A stretch of 34,835 nucleotides of DNA from assembly GCA_005239865.1 (NCBI GenBank), contig SBBC01000058.1, forward strand, positions 1-34,835, read 5' to 3'. Below are positions 9,117 through 17,195 of this stretch, one piece after another. Source of the DNA: Candidatus Microgenomatus auricola. GTDB lineage: Bacteria > Patescibacteriota > Patescibacteriia > SBBC01. How positions within the stretch are numbered: position 1 is the stretch's first letter; each line of letters begins with the position of its first letter. Under the pieces are notes generated by a model. That model ran no database searches, had not been told where the DNA came from, and was given only the letters and a program-made list of their open reading frames with translations. The position numbers and the translations under genes were made by a program.

Positions 9117-9797
9117 ATGAACATCCCCGCGCCATTCCGGAAACTCCTGACCGTCCTCATGACCACGCAGTTTCGGTACGTTTTGATTGGGGTGGTGTTC
9201 ATCGTCGCCCTCCTCGGCTACGTCGGTTTGCTGCGTCCGCAGATTGCGACCGTTCGGCGGGTCGGTATCCTGGCTTTGCAATCGGAAACGGAGGAACTGA
9301 AGAACCGGCAGGCCTACCTCAAGCAGGTCGAGGAAATGGTCGCGGCCTACCGAACCGTCATCAGTCAACGACCGGTCAACACCGAACAGATACTTCCTCT
9401 CGAGCCGCAAGTCGGTCGTCTCTATCTGACACTCCAAGCGCTGGCCGAGGACTCGGGGATGACCTTAGAATCAGTCGCCGTGACAAAAGGGACAAGTTTA
9501 GCCACGCCGACGGCGGGCGGAACGGCCGCCCGTCGCCCCGGCACCGAAGCCCAAGCCGGCGTTCGCTCAAGCACCGACACTGTCCAGGTCCTCGATGTCA
9601 GTTTGAGCGTCAGCGGGCCGTCCGATTATGAATCATTCAAAACGCTCCTCCAAAATCTTGAACGGAGTCAACGGTTGTTCGACGCCTTGTCCTTCAGTTT
9701 CCAGGGTGGCGCGACTGCTCCCGGCACCCAGCCCGGAGCCGGCAACGTATTTTCCATCGAAGTAAAAACCTACTACCTTGAACAAGCCACCAAGTAG
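9117..9797 (+). CDS. pilO: PilO-like inner-membrane pilus assembly protein
   Basis: 226 residues with one N-terminal transmembrane segment (about 20-40), then a coiled coil (LALQSETEELKNRQAYLKQV) and a ferredoxin-like domain ending in SIEVKTYYLEQ. This is the PilO/GspM-like architecture. PilO pairs with PilN in the membrane and sets the alignment of the pilus machine. The start lies 2 nt after the pilN stop, so the two are translated as a pair. A Ser/Thr/Gly-rich loop separates the strands. Sequence identity in this family is always low; the call depends on topology and position. Confidence 0.8.
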   Translation: MNIPAPFRKLLTVLMTTQFRYVLIGVVFIVALLGYVGLLRPQIATVRRVGILALQSETEELKNRQAYLKQVEEMVAAYRTVISQRPVNTEQILPLEPQVGRLYLTLQALAEDSGMTLESVAVTKGTSLATPTAGGTAARRPGTEAQAGVRSSTDTVQVLDVSLSVSGPSDYESFKTLLQNLERSQRLFDALSFSFQGGATAPGTQPGAGNVFSIEVKTYYLEQATK

Positions 9798-9848
9798 CCT
9801 GCGACCGGTGAGGCGTGACCAGACCATCGCATGACCTTCCTATCCTCT

Positions 9849-9876
9849 CGTCAACCGTCAAGCTTCAAGCGTTAAC
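9849..9876. repeat. Heptamer tandem repeat, four units
   Basis: Four 7-bp units in exact phase: CGTCAAC, CGTCAAG, CTTCAAG, CGTTAAC. It fills most of the 91-bp gap between pilO and the next gene. Similar GTCAA-type heptamers occur at 17202-17229. Confidence 0.6.
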
Positions 9877-9888
9877 ACTTCTTTCACT

Positions 9889-10191
9889 ATGGCCCTCGTC
9901 CAAAAACGCAATCCGCGAAGAGCCACGTTCCTGATTGGCGTGCTCGTGGTGGTGCTGGTGGTCGGGATGGTCGCCATCTATCTTCTCCAACCGAAGACCG
10001 GTGACGATCAGCCGCTCGTCGGAGGCAGTCGACGGAGCACCGATTTACCAACCCTTACGCAGTTCGGCGAGGATCTCTACGCCACCGAACAGTTCAAGGC
10101 GCTCCATGATTTCCTCTCGGCTTCACCGCTGCCGGAGACGCCGGTGACGTTGCCGGGACAGCGAAATCCGAACCCCTTTCAAACGCGATAA
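9889..10191 (+). CDS. Small single-pass membrane protein of the pilus operon (possible PilP analogue)
   Basis: 100 residues: a basic N-terminus, one hydrophobic segment (about 15-33, rich in Val) and a short extracytoplasmic tail ending GQRNPNPFQTR. The NPNPF ending resembles the DPF-type motifs of PilP-like proteins, but the protein is too short for a real PilP and no secretin gene is present. Its place between pilO and pilB, 3 nt from the pilB start, argues for a role in the alignment complex. I cannot assign a family with confidence. There is no Shine-Dalgarno, and the upstream gap is filled by a heptamer array. Confidence 0.75.
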   Translation: MALVQKRNPRRATFLIGVLVVVLVVGMVAIYLLQPKTGDDQPLVGGSRRSTDLPTLTQFGEDLYATEQFKALHDFLSASPLPETPVTLPGQRNPNPFQTR

Positions 10192-10194
10192 CCC

Positions 10195-11958
10195 ATGACG
10201 CCACCCGCCACCACTCAACCGACCGCTGAAGCGACGCTCCTCGATCTGCTCCTGGCTGATGGCCTGCTTTCCAAGGAGCAGGTGGAGGCGCTCCTGGCCG
10301 AAAGCCAAGCCAGCCATCAGCCGGTGAATGAACTTCTCGAGTCGAAGAACCTCGTGCGTGAAGAGGATTTGGTACGCGAGAAGAGCAAACTCTACAATAT
10401 TCCGTACATCGATCTGTTCGGCCGCGTCGTCCGGGCGGAGATCCTCAACGCCGTCCCAAAGGAGTTGGCGGAAAACTACAAGATGGTGGCTTTCAATCGT
10501 TCGGGCGACGAACTTTCGGTGGCGATGGTCGATCCGTCGAACTTCCGCGCCCTCGAAGCGATCGAGTTCATCGCTCGGAAGAACCGCTACCGCCTGAAGT
10601 ACTTCCTGACCTCGCTCTCGAGTTTGAAGTACATCGTCCGTCAATACGAATCGCTCTCGGCCGAGGTCGAGGAAGCGCTCAAAGGAGCGGAGGAAGAATC
10701 GAAGATCCAGCAGGCCATGCTGAAGGTCGAGGAGGAGGGACTCGAGGAGGTCGTCAAGACCGCGCCGGTGTCGAAGATGGTCTCGGTCATTTTGCGACAT
10801 GCGGTCGAGGGTCGGGCCTCGGACGTCCACATCGAGCCGGTGGCCGACGAAACGCGCGTCCGCTTCCGGGTCGACGGGATCCTCCACACCTCGCTGATGC
10901 TGCCGAAGCACGTCCATCAGGCGATCGTCGCGCGGATTAAAGTGTTGTCAAACCTCAAGATCGACGAAACCCGCATTCCGCAAGATGGTCGCTTCCGCAT
11001 GGTGATTGAAGGTCGGGATATCGATTACCGCATTTCGACCTTGCCGCTCGTCAACAACGAGAAGGTGATGATGCGGATCCTCGACACCTCGACCAAGTTG
11101 ACCGAGCTCGGCGTCCTCGGCTTCGAGGGTCAGGCCCTGGAACTCATGAAGGAGAACATCCAGAAGTCGCACGGTATGTTCCTCATCACCGGTCCGACCG
11201 GTTCAGGAAAATCAACCACGCTGTACGCGCTCATCAATCTCCTGAACGACGAGGCGGTGAACATCGTGACGCTCGAAGACCCGGTCGAGTACTTCATGAA
11301 AGGCGTCAACCAGGCGCAGACGAACGCCGAGGTAGGCTTAACCTTCGCCGCGGGTTTACGCTCGATCCTGCGGCAGGACCCGGACATCATCATGGTTGGC
11401 GAAATCCGCGACACCGAGACGGCCGAACTAGCGGTCCATGCCGCGCTGACTGGTCACATCGTCTTCTCGACCCTCCACACGAACGACGCCTTCGGTGCCA
11501 TTCCGCGGTTGATTGACATGAAGATTGAGCCCTTCCTCATCGCTTCCTCAACCAACGTCGTGATGGCGCAGCGGTTGGTGCGGCGGGTCTGTCCGCACTG
11601 CCCCCAGTCGGTCACCATCCCGGAGCGACTGGAGAAGGAGGTCTCTGCCGAATTGGCGCTGATTGACAAGACCGACCTGCCGGATGAAGTCAAACTGACG
11701 AAACCCCTGAAGTTTTCTCGCGGCCGCGGCTGCGTGCGTTGCGAAAACACGGGGTACAAAGGGCGCGTGGCGATTGCCGAGGTGCTGGCCATCACTCCAA
11801 AGGTTCAGCAGATCATCGTCTCCGGCGGCAACCTCATTGAGATCCTCAAACAGGAATTCAAGAACCAAAGAATGTTCTCGATGCGGCAGGACGGGATTAT
11901 CAAAGCCCTGCGCGGTATTACCACTGTCGAGGAAGTCTGGGATGCCACGCGAGCGTGA
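10195..11958 (+). CDS. pilB: PilB, pilus extension ATPase (GspE/PulE family)
   Basis: 587 residues. An N-terminal MshEN/GspE-N-type domain (about 10-150) precedes the secretion ATPase core. All catalytic elements are intact: Walker A GPTGSGKSTT (about 333-342), Asp box TLEDPVEY, Walker B RQDPDIIMVGEIRD and His box STLHTND. A zinc-binding tetracysteine is present as CPHC (466-469) and CVRC (513-516), typical of PilB/GspE and absent from PilT. PilB hydrolyses ATP to turn the PilC platform and add pilin subunits. It starts 3 nt after the preceding stop. Its intact motifs contrast with the damaged ones of the PilT-like protein two genes downstream. Confidence 0.96.
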   Translation: MTPPATTQPTAEATLLDLLLADGLLSKEQVEALLAESQASHQPVNELLESKNLVREEDLVREKSKLYNIPYIDLFGRVVRAEILNAVPKELAENYKMVAFNRSGDELSVAMVDPSNFRALEAIEFIARKNRYRLKYFLTSLSSLKYIVRQYESLSAEVEEALKGAEEESKIQQAMLKVEEEGLEEVVKTAPVSKMVSVILRHAVEGRASDVHIEPVADETRVRFRVDGILHTSLMLPKHVHQAIVARIKVLSNLKIDETRIPQDGRFRMVIEGRDIDYRISTLPLVNNEKVMMRILDTSTKLTELGVLGFEGQALELMKENIQKSHGMFLITGPTGSGKSTTLYALINLLNDEAVNIVTLEDPVEYFMKGVNQAQTNAEVGLTFAAGLRSILRQDPDIIMVGEIRDTETAELAVHAALTGHIVFSTLHTNDAFGAIPRLIDMKIEPFLIASSTNVVMAQRLVRRVCPHCPQSVTIPERLEKEVSAELALIDKTDLPDEVKLTKPLKFSRGRGCVRCENTGYKGRVAIAEVLAITPKVQQIIVSGGNLIEILKQEFKNQRMFSMRQDGIIKALRGITTVEEVWDATRA

Positions 11959-11965
11959 GGGGACA

Positions 11966-11993
11966 GGTGACGGTTGACTATGACATTTGACTC
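11966..11993. repeat. Heptamer tandem repeat with TGAC core
   Basis: Four in-phase heptamers, GGTGACG, GTTGACT, ATGACAT and TTGACTC, lie between pilB and the response regulator. A related but less regular copy (GGTGACG, ATTGACT, GGATGACT) is at 17150-17171. Confidence 0.5.
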
Positions 11994-12013
11994 ACAAACG
12001 TAAGGACATCCCT

Positions 12014-12415
12014 ATGGCAAAAAAAACCACGCACGACGAATCCGGGAAACCGAAAATTTTAGTCGTCGAGGATGATTCGTTTCTGGCCGGCATGTACGTG
12101 ACGAAATTCGGCCTCGAGGGGTTCAGCGTCGACTTGGCGAGCGACGGCAAAGAGGGACTGAAGAAGGCGAGAGAGTGGAAACCGGACTTAATTTTGCTTG
12201 ACATCGTTCTGCCGATCATGGACGGCTTCACCATGCTCCAGAAGGTCAAAGCCGACGCGAGCACCCGGGACGTCCCGGTGGTTTTGCTCACGAATCTCGG
12301 ACAGAAGGGCGACGTCGAGAGAGGGCTGGCCCTGGGCGCGGCCGACTACCTGATCAAGGCGCACTTCATGCCGAGCGAGGTGATTGAGAAGGTCAAGCGG
12401 TTGTTGAGAGCGTGA
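12014..12415 (+). CDS. Stand-alone receiver-domain response regulator in the pilus operon
   Basis: 133 residues from the ATG at 12014, which has AAGGA 7 nt upstream. A longer frame from a TTG at 11987 would be encoded by repeat DNA and is unlikely. A single REC domain: acidic pocket VEDD, phospho-acceptor Asp63 in LLDIVLP, LTNLGQ in place of the usual T/S switch region, and the conserved Lys in YLIKAHF. There is no output domain, so it should act through protein contacts, as PilG/PilH/CheY do. It lies between pilB and pilT and overlaps the pilT GTG start. It is clearly paralogous to the regulator at 25404. No histidine kinase is in the window. Confidence 0.9.
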   Translation: MAKKTTHDESGKPKILVVEDDSFLAGMYVTKFGLEGFSVDLASDGKEGLKKAREWKPDLILLDIVLPIMDGFTMLQKVKADASTRDVPVVLLTNLGQKGDVERGLALGAADYLIKAHFMPSEVIEKVKRLLRA

Positions 12416-13494
12416 AGGACATGCCAACTTCCGAATCCATCGTCATCCAGCGCATTCTCACCAGCGCGGCGGAATACCGCGCCAGCGATTTGCACTTGAC
12501 CGTCGGCAATCCGCCGATTCTCCGGGTTGACGGCAAGCTCGTGGCGCTCGAGCAGGAACCGGTCATCACGCCCGAGTTCATGGACGTGCTGGTCGAGATG
12601 TTCTTGACCAAAGACCAGCGCGAGATGCTCAACCGTGATCGCGAAATCGTGGTGGCCTTCGCCCTGGAAAATCGCATTCGATTCAAGGTCTCGATGTTCT
12701 ACCAACGGGGTTTCCTGGGCGCCAGCTTGCGTTTAATCCCGAAGGAGATTAAGCCCTTGTCGGAACTGGGCCTGCCGTCCGTCGTGCAGGGCTTTACCCG
12801 ACTGACGAAAGGTTTGGTCCTCGTGACCGGGCCGTTCGGATCTGGACGAACCTCGACGCTCGCCGCCCTGGTGAACGAAATTAATAAGACGCGCACAGCC
12901 CACATCGTCACGATTGAAAAGCCGATCGAATACCTCTACCTCAACGACAAGAGTTTCATCGAACAGCGCGAGGTCGGACGGGACACGCGGTCGGTCGAGC
13001 AGGCGCTCGAAACCGCCAGCCGCGAGGACGTTGACGTCATCATGGTTTCGGAGATGGAAGACCCGCCCGTCATCCAGGCGGTGCTGACGGCGGCCGAATC
13101 GTCGCGGCTGGTCATCTCGACGATGAACACCGATTCGGTCATGAAAACGGTCGAGAAGATCATCAACAGCTCGCCACCGGAGTACGAGGTCAAGACGCGC
13201 ACGCAACTCGCGGGCACGCTGGAGGGGATCGTCAGTCAGCGCTTGCTGCCGCGGGTCGGCGGGGGGCGGATCCTGGTGGCCGAGGTGATGGTTCCGTCCT
13301 CGCCGATGCGATCGATTATCCGCGACGGCGCGCTCTATCAATTGCAGAGCATGCTCCAGACGAGTCGCGGCGAGGGCACGATCTCGCTCGACCGAGCGCT
13401 GGCGGAACTGGTGAAAACCGGCGAGATTTTGATTGACGATGCGCTGGCGCACGCGGTTGATCCGAATAATTTGAAAATGCTGACGAGAAGTTGA
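12412..13494 (+). CDS. pilT: PilT-like ATPase with degenerate catalytic motifs
   Basis: 360 residues from a GTG overlapping the previous stop (GTGA); an ATG at 12421 is an alternative. Overall it matches PilT: no zinc cysteines, IEQREVGRDT, IVSQRLLPRVGGGR and a C-terminal MRSIIRDG resembling AIRNLIR. The motor motifs are changed, however. Walker A reads GPFGSGRTST with Arg146 where Lys is required. The Asp box reads TIEKPIEY instead of TIEDPIEF. Walker B keeps its Glu (MVSEMED) but loses the Arg of MRD. The His box reads STMNTDS instead of TLHTNS. Normal PilT powers pilus retraction. This one probably hydrolyses ATP poorly or not at all and may regulate a partner motor. The length is intact, so it is not an obvious pseudogene. 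Confidence 0.85.
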   Translation: MKDMPTSESIVIQRILTSAAEYRASDLHLTVGNPPILRVDGKLVALEQEPVITPEFMDVLVEMFLTKDQREMLNRDREIVVAFALENRIRFKVSMFYQRGFLGASLRLIPKEIKPLSELGLPSVVQGFTRLTKGLVLVTGPFGSGRTSTLAALVNEINKTRTAHIVTIEKPIEYLYLNDKSFIEQREVGRDTRSVEQALETASREDVDVIMVSEMEDPPVIQAVLTAAESSRLVISTMNTDSVMKTVEKIINSSPPEYEVKTRTQLAGTLEGIVSQRLLPRVGGGRILVAEVMVPSSPMRSIIRDGALYQLQSMLQTSRGEGTISLDRALAELVKTGEILIDDALAHAVDPNNLKMLTRS

Positions 13495-13498
13495 ATAA

Positions 13499-13530
13499 GG
13501 TTTTAGGAGGTTAGGTGTTAGGTTTTAGGA
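13499..13530. repeat. Left repeat arm of four-helix-bundle element 1
   Basis: A TTAGG-type array with 7-8 bp period directly after pilT. Bases 13512-13529 (TAGGTGTTAGGTTTTAGG) match the reverse complement of 13847-13864 at 17 of 18 positions, so the arms form an inverted repeat around the broken gene between them. Confidence 0.65.
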
Positions 13531-13540
13531 AAATTTGAGC

Positions 13541-13829
13541 ATGAAGACGCAAACGAACTCCTACAAGGAGCTGAAGGTTTGGCAGAAGTCAATGGACTTA
13601 GTAGTACGAGTGTACGAATTAACCGAGGCGTTTCCGAAGGAGGAAGTGTAAGGCTTGACCTCGCAGGTACGGAGATCCGCAATTTCAATTCCCTCAAACA
13701 TCGCTGAAGGGAAATACCGCCGACAAAACGTCTCGATCTCCATGCCGTCGAGGTATCCTTGACGAAGTCATGAAGATGCTGAATGCCATGATCACCAGGC
13801 TCACGACGTCAACTCATGTTCGCTCCTGA
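13541..13829 (+). pseudogene. Broken four-helix-bundle protein gene (23S rRNA-IVP / Avd-like)
   Basis: The frame from ATG 13541 gives YKELKVWQKSMDLVVRVYEL, the family signature, then an in-frame TAA at 13649 where the copy at 18596 has Tyr (EELYGL). Reading continues as GLTSQVRRSAISIPSNIAEG, the most conserved part of the family. Roughly 110 nt that the other copy has are then missing. The C-terminal piece LDEVMKMLNAMITR follows in another frame, ending at TGA 13827. It therefore has at least a nonsense codon and an internal deletion or frameshift. It is flanked by inverted repeat arms and sits between pilT and pilC. The function of this small helical family is poorly known; relatives include Avd, which assists reverse transcriptases of diversity-generating retroelements. 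Confidence 0.8.
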
Positions 13830-13840
13830 CCCCTATCTTG

Positions 13841-13865
13841 CTAACCCCTAATACCTAACACCTAG
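13841..13865. repeat. Right repeat arm of four-helix-bundle element 1
   Basis: CTAA recurs with an exact 7-bp period at 13841, 13848 and 13855, then CTAG at 13862. The arm ends 3 nt before the pilC start codon, so it replaces the place where a ribosome binding site would be expected. Confidence 0.65.
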
Positions 13866-13868
13866 CTC

Positions 13869-15107
13869 ATGGCCATCTTTGACTACAAAGCGAAGGACCT
13901 GGAGGGCGCTTCCGTGGTCGGTGCGGTTGAGGCGCCGAGCGAGAACGTCGCGCTTGACGTTCTGAAAGAAAAGGACCTGGTCGTCATCTCGGTCAAGGAG
14001 CGCAAGCGGATTACGCTCTTCCAGTCGTCGTTCGGGTTTTTGCGTCGCGTGCCGCGGAAGGACGTGGTGCTCTTCGCGCGGCAGTTGGCGGTCATGATCT
14101 CGGCCACGGTGCCGATCGTCCAGGCGCTGCGGATCCTCGTCAAGCAGACGGACAACATCAACTTCAAGATCATCATTTCGGAAATCGCCGACGAGGTGGA
14201 CGGCGGAGCGAAGCTCTCGGCCACGCTGGCTCGCTATCCGACGGTCTTCTCGAACTTCTTCGTCCACATGATCCGCTCCGGCGAAACGACCGGCAAACTC
14301 GATGAGACCTTGAACTACCTGGCCGACCAGCAGGAGAAGGACTACGATTTGATTTCAAAAATCCGCGGGGCGATGATCTACCCGGCCTTCGTTTTGGGCG
14401 GCATGATCATCGTCGGCGTGGCCATGATGATTTTCGTCATTCCCAACCTGACGCAGGTGATCGAAGAGAGCGGCGGCGAGCTGCCGGCCTCGACGAAACT
14501 TCTGATCGGCACGTCGAGTTTTCTCCAGCAGTGGTGGTGGACGCTGGTGGTGGTGGCCGTCGGCACGGCGGTCCTCTCCCGGGTATATACGCGAACGGAA
14601 GGCGGAAAACGGCAGTTCGACAGTCTCAAAGTCCGGCTGCCGGTCTTCGGACAGATTTTCCAGAAGATTCACCTGGTCCGATTTTCCCGTTCGCTGGCCA
14701 CGCTCATCACCTCCGGCATCCCGGTGACGCGGGCGCTCGAAATCGTGGCGGACGTGGTCGGGAACATCACCTACCATGACCTGACCTTGGCGACGATCAA
14801 GGAGATCGAGGCGGGCAACTCGATCGCCACCGCCTTTGTGAAATCGAAAGACATTCCGCCGATGCTGCCGCAGATGATGGTGGTCGGCGAGCAGACCGGA
14901 AAGTTGGATTTGGTGTTGGAAAAACTCGCGAACTTCTATACCAAGGAGCTCGAAAACATGATTACCAACCTGACCTCATTGATCGAGCCGGTCATCCTCG
15001 TCCTGATGGGCGTGGCCGTGGCAATCATGGTCATGGCAATTCTCCTGCCGATGTACAATTTGTCGCAATCCATAGCGTTTTTTGGGCTCTTCCGCTTGCT
15101 GGCCTAG
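13869..15107 (+). CDS. pilC: PilC, type IV pilus inner-membrane platform protein (GspF family)
   Basis: 412 residues with the family pattern: an N-terminal FDYKAKDLEG strand region, then two GspF repeats (about 75-195 and 280-400). Each is a helical cytoplasmic bundle followed by hydrophobic segments (about 168-192, 218-238, 378-400). Conserved motifs include LFARQLAVMISATVPIVQAL, FVHMIRSGETTGKLDE and MMVVGEQTGKLDLVLEKLA. PilC sits in the membrane, is turned by PilB and feeds pilin into the growing fibre. The start follows repeat DNA of element 1 and has no Shine-Dalgarno, so it may depend on translation within the polycistronic mRNA. About 120 bp separate its stop from the major pilin, which has its own promoter. 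Confidence 0.95.
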   Translation: MAIFDYKAKDLEGASVVGAVEAPSENVALDVLKEKDLVVISVKERKRITLFQSSFGFLRRVPRKDVVLFARQLAVMISATVPIVQALRILVKQTDNINFKIIISEIADEVDGGAKLSATLARYPTVFSNFFVHMIRSGETTGKLDETLNYLADQQEKDYDLISKIRGAMIYPAFVLGGMIIVGVAMMIFVIPNLTQVIEESGGELPASTKLLIGTSSFLQQWWWTLVVVAVGTAVLSRVYTRTEGGKRQFDSLKVRLPVFGQIFQKIHLVRFSRSLATLITSGIPVTRALEIVADVVGNITYHDLTLATIKEIEAGNSIATAFVKSKDIPPMLPQMMVVGEQTGKLDLVLEKLANFYTKELENMITNLTSLIEPVILVLMGVAVAIMVMAILLPMYNLSQSIAFFGLFRLLA

Positions 15108-15124
15108 CGGTTTTATGCTATACT
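15096..15124 (+). promoter_or_regulatory. Promoter of the major pilin gene
   Basis: TTGCTG (15096-15101) and TATACT (15119-15124) are 17 bp apart, with TG at 15116-15117 as an extended -10. It overlaps the end of pilC and gives a leader of about 98 nt before the pilin start. A dedicated strong promoter fits the high amount of pilin needed. Confidence 0.7.
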
Positions 15125-15228
15125 CCATATACGTTGGGGTGTGGACAGCTGAAAAACTTACCCCACAAGCCCCAAAAGCCAACAACTCACAAGCTAAATT
15201 TCCAAACGAAAGGGGGTGACGAAACAAC

Positions 15229-15780
<552 letters not shown>

Positions 15781-15794
15781 CATTCAAGGACATC

Positions 15795-15825
15795 AAAAAG
15801 GGCCGACTGGCTCTTTTTGATTTTT
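15795..15825 (+). terminator. Intrinsic terminator after the major pilin
   Basis: AAAAAGGGCC (15795-15804) pairs with GGCTCTTTTT (15809-15818) around a GACT loop, followed by GATTTTT. It ends the pilin transcript and leaves the downstream genes to a separate promoter. Confidence 0.8.
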
Positions 15826-15844
15826 CTCGTTTGGAGGGTATACT
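15817..15844 (+). promoter_or_regulatory. Promoter for the minor pilin / pilD segment
   Basis: TTGATT (15817-15822) and TATACT (15839-15844) are 16 bp apart. The ATG of the next gene is exactly 6 nt after the -10, so the mRNA may be leaderless, although GGAGGG (15833-15838) could also act as a distant Shine-Dalgarno if transcription starts earlier. Confidence 0.5.
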
Positions 15845-15850
15845 GAACAT

Positions 15851-16270
15851 ATGCGCAAAGATCGGCAGACCGGCCTCGGCCTCATTTCTACGCTCCTCGT
15901 TTTCTCCTTGATTGCGGCTTTCCTGGCTGCGGTCGGATTGGTGTTGAATCAGGAGCGGCAGCGGGTGCGGGATAGCCATCGGATGGCGGATATGATCCGA
16001 GTCCAGTTTGCGTTTGAGACGCTGTATCGGGAAAGGGCCAGTTACGCCGAGGGAGCGAAGGGTTGCAACCGCGTGGGCGCGCTCGTGTCGGCCTGTGAAT
16101 TAAGCGCCTATCTGCCGAAAATCGGAAACGTGAAAGATCCGGGGAAGCACGCTTACCAGATTGAACGCGTCCCGGATGATCAGGACTACGGCGTGAGTTT
16201 TGTGCTGGAGCGGGGGTACGGTTCGCTCGCCAAAGGGAAGCATGTGCTGACGAAGGATGGGATGAGGTGA
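15851..16270 (+). CDS. Atypical pilin-like protein lacking the conserved Glu5
   Basis: 139 residues. The N-terminus MRKDRQTG followed by LGLISTLLVFSLIAAFLAAV looks like a prepilin leader and hydrophobic helix. The following helix (RQRVRDSHRMADMIRVQFAFETLYRE) imitates the ARDAKRIADL region of pilins. After the presumed Gly8/Leu9 cleavage site, mature position 5 is Ser instead of Glu. In known systems GspK-type tip pseudopilins are the ones that lack Glu5. Two cysteines (GCNR, SACE) could form a disulfide. It sits between the major pilin and pilD. It may be a tip or priming minor pilin, or an unprocessed membrane protein; I cannot place it in a named family. Confidence 0.8.
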   Translation: MRKDRQTGLGLISTLLVFSLIAAFLAAVGLVLNQERQRVRDSHRMADMIRVQFAFETLYRERASYAEGAKGCNRVGALVSACELSAYLPKIGNVKDPGKHAYQIERVPDDQDYGVSFVLERGYGSLAKGKHVLTKDGMR

Positions 16271-16284
16271 GTGAGTCAGCAAGA

Positions 16285-16313
16285 TAGCTTCATTAGCTGG
16301 TTAGCTTGTTAGG
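16285..16313. repeat. TTAGC-type tandem repeat before pilD
   Basis: TAGC units recur at 9, 8 and 8 bp spacing. The first 14 bases (TAGCTTCATTAGCT) also occur in the left arm of the element at 18565, so the two arrays belong to one family although no four-helix-bundle gene is present here. Confidence 0.5.
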
Positions 16314-16337
16314 AAGAGAGTGGGGTGGGTGGTTGCA

Positions 16338-17135
16338 ATGCTTGAAGGCATCATCGCATTTGTTCTAGGGACAGCGATTGGCAGCTTCTGTAATGCGGTG
16401 ATTTATCGTCTCCACGTCGGCGACTCGCCGTGGCGAGGTCGGTCGTATTGTCCGCATTGTAAGCATCCATTGGCAATTGTTGATCTTGTTCCGCTTTTAA
16501 GCTTCTTGGTATTGCATGGACGCTGCCGGTACTGCCAGCAGCCGATCGCCGGGCAATACTTTTGGGTGGAGCTGGCGATGGGATTGCTGGCACTCGGAAT
16601 GGTGTGGCGCTTCGGGATCTCTCTTGAAGCGGTCGTCGGCATCGTCATGAGCGCTTTCTTGCTCGTGATTTTTGTGTACGACCTGCGACATCAGTTGATC
16701 CTTGATCGCGTCAGCCTGCCGGCCATGGTCGTCGCGCTCGTCGGATCGTTGGTTATCGGACGAGAACCGTTGTCACTCCTCGTCGGCGCGATCGTCGGTG
16801 CCGGACTCTTTTTCCTTCAGTTCGCGCTCTCGAAGGGTCGGTGGATCGGCGGCGGCGATATTCGACTGGGAGCGGCGCTGGGGTTGATGCTCGGCTGGCC
16901 GTTGGTCGGGGTGAGTTTGGTGCTGGCGTATTTTTCCGGTGCGATCGTGGCGCTGGGGATGATCCTGACAAAACGAAAATCCTGGACCAGCGCCGTGCCG
17001 TTCGGGACGTTTTTGTCGGCCGGCGGCGTCGCCACGTTCCTCTGGGGGAACGACATTTTGCAATGGTACCTGGCCGGAGGATTTTTTGACTGGGTGGTTC
17101 AGACATTTCTACGATTCTACAATCCGACAATTTGA
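16338..17135 (+). CDS. pilD: PilD, prepilin peptidase / N-methyltransferase
   Basis: 265 residues from ATG 16338; a GTG at 16320 preceded by AGGA is an alternative start. The N-terminal domain has FVLGTAIGSFCNAVIYR and a zinc-binding pair CPHC (about 38-41) and CRYC (about 65-68), usual for bifunctional PilD. The aspartic protease part has the first catalytic Asp in VYDLRHQLILD (about 115) and the second in the GxGD-type motif GGGDIRLGAALG (about 171), set among about seven transmembrane segments. It cleaves prepilin leaders after Gly at the cytoplasmic membrane face and methylates the new N-terminus. Its place among the pilin genes fits this. The upstream gap is a TTAGC-type repeat. Confidence 0.95.
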   Translation: MLEGIIAFVLGTAIGSFCNAVIYRLHVGDSPWRGRSYCPHCKHPLAIVDLVPLLSFLVLHGRCRYCQQPIAGQYFWVELAMGLLALGMVWRFGISLEAVVGIVMSAFLLVIFVYDLRHQLILDRVSLPAMVVALVGSLVIGREPLSLLVGAIVGAGLFFLQFALSKGRWIGGGDIRLGAALGLMLGWPLVGVSLVLAYFSGAIVALGMILTKRKSWTSAVPFGTFLSAGGVATFLWGNDILQWYLAGGFFDWVVQTFLRFYNPTI

Positions 17136-17195
17136 AGGCACAGATAGCAGGTGACGATTGACTGGATGACTTTTGCGTAGGACAATAGGGAGGTC

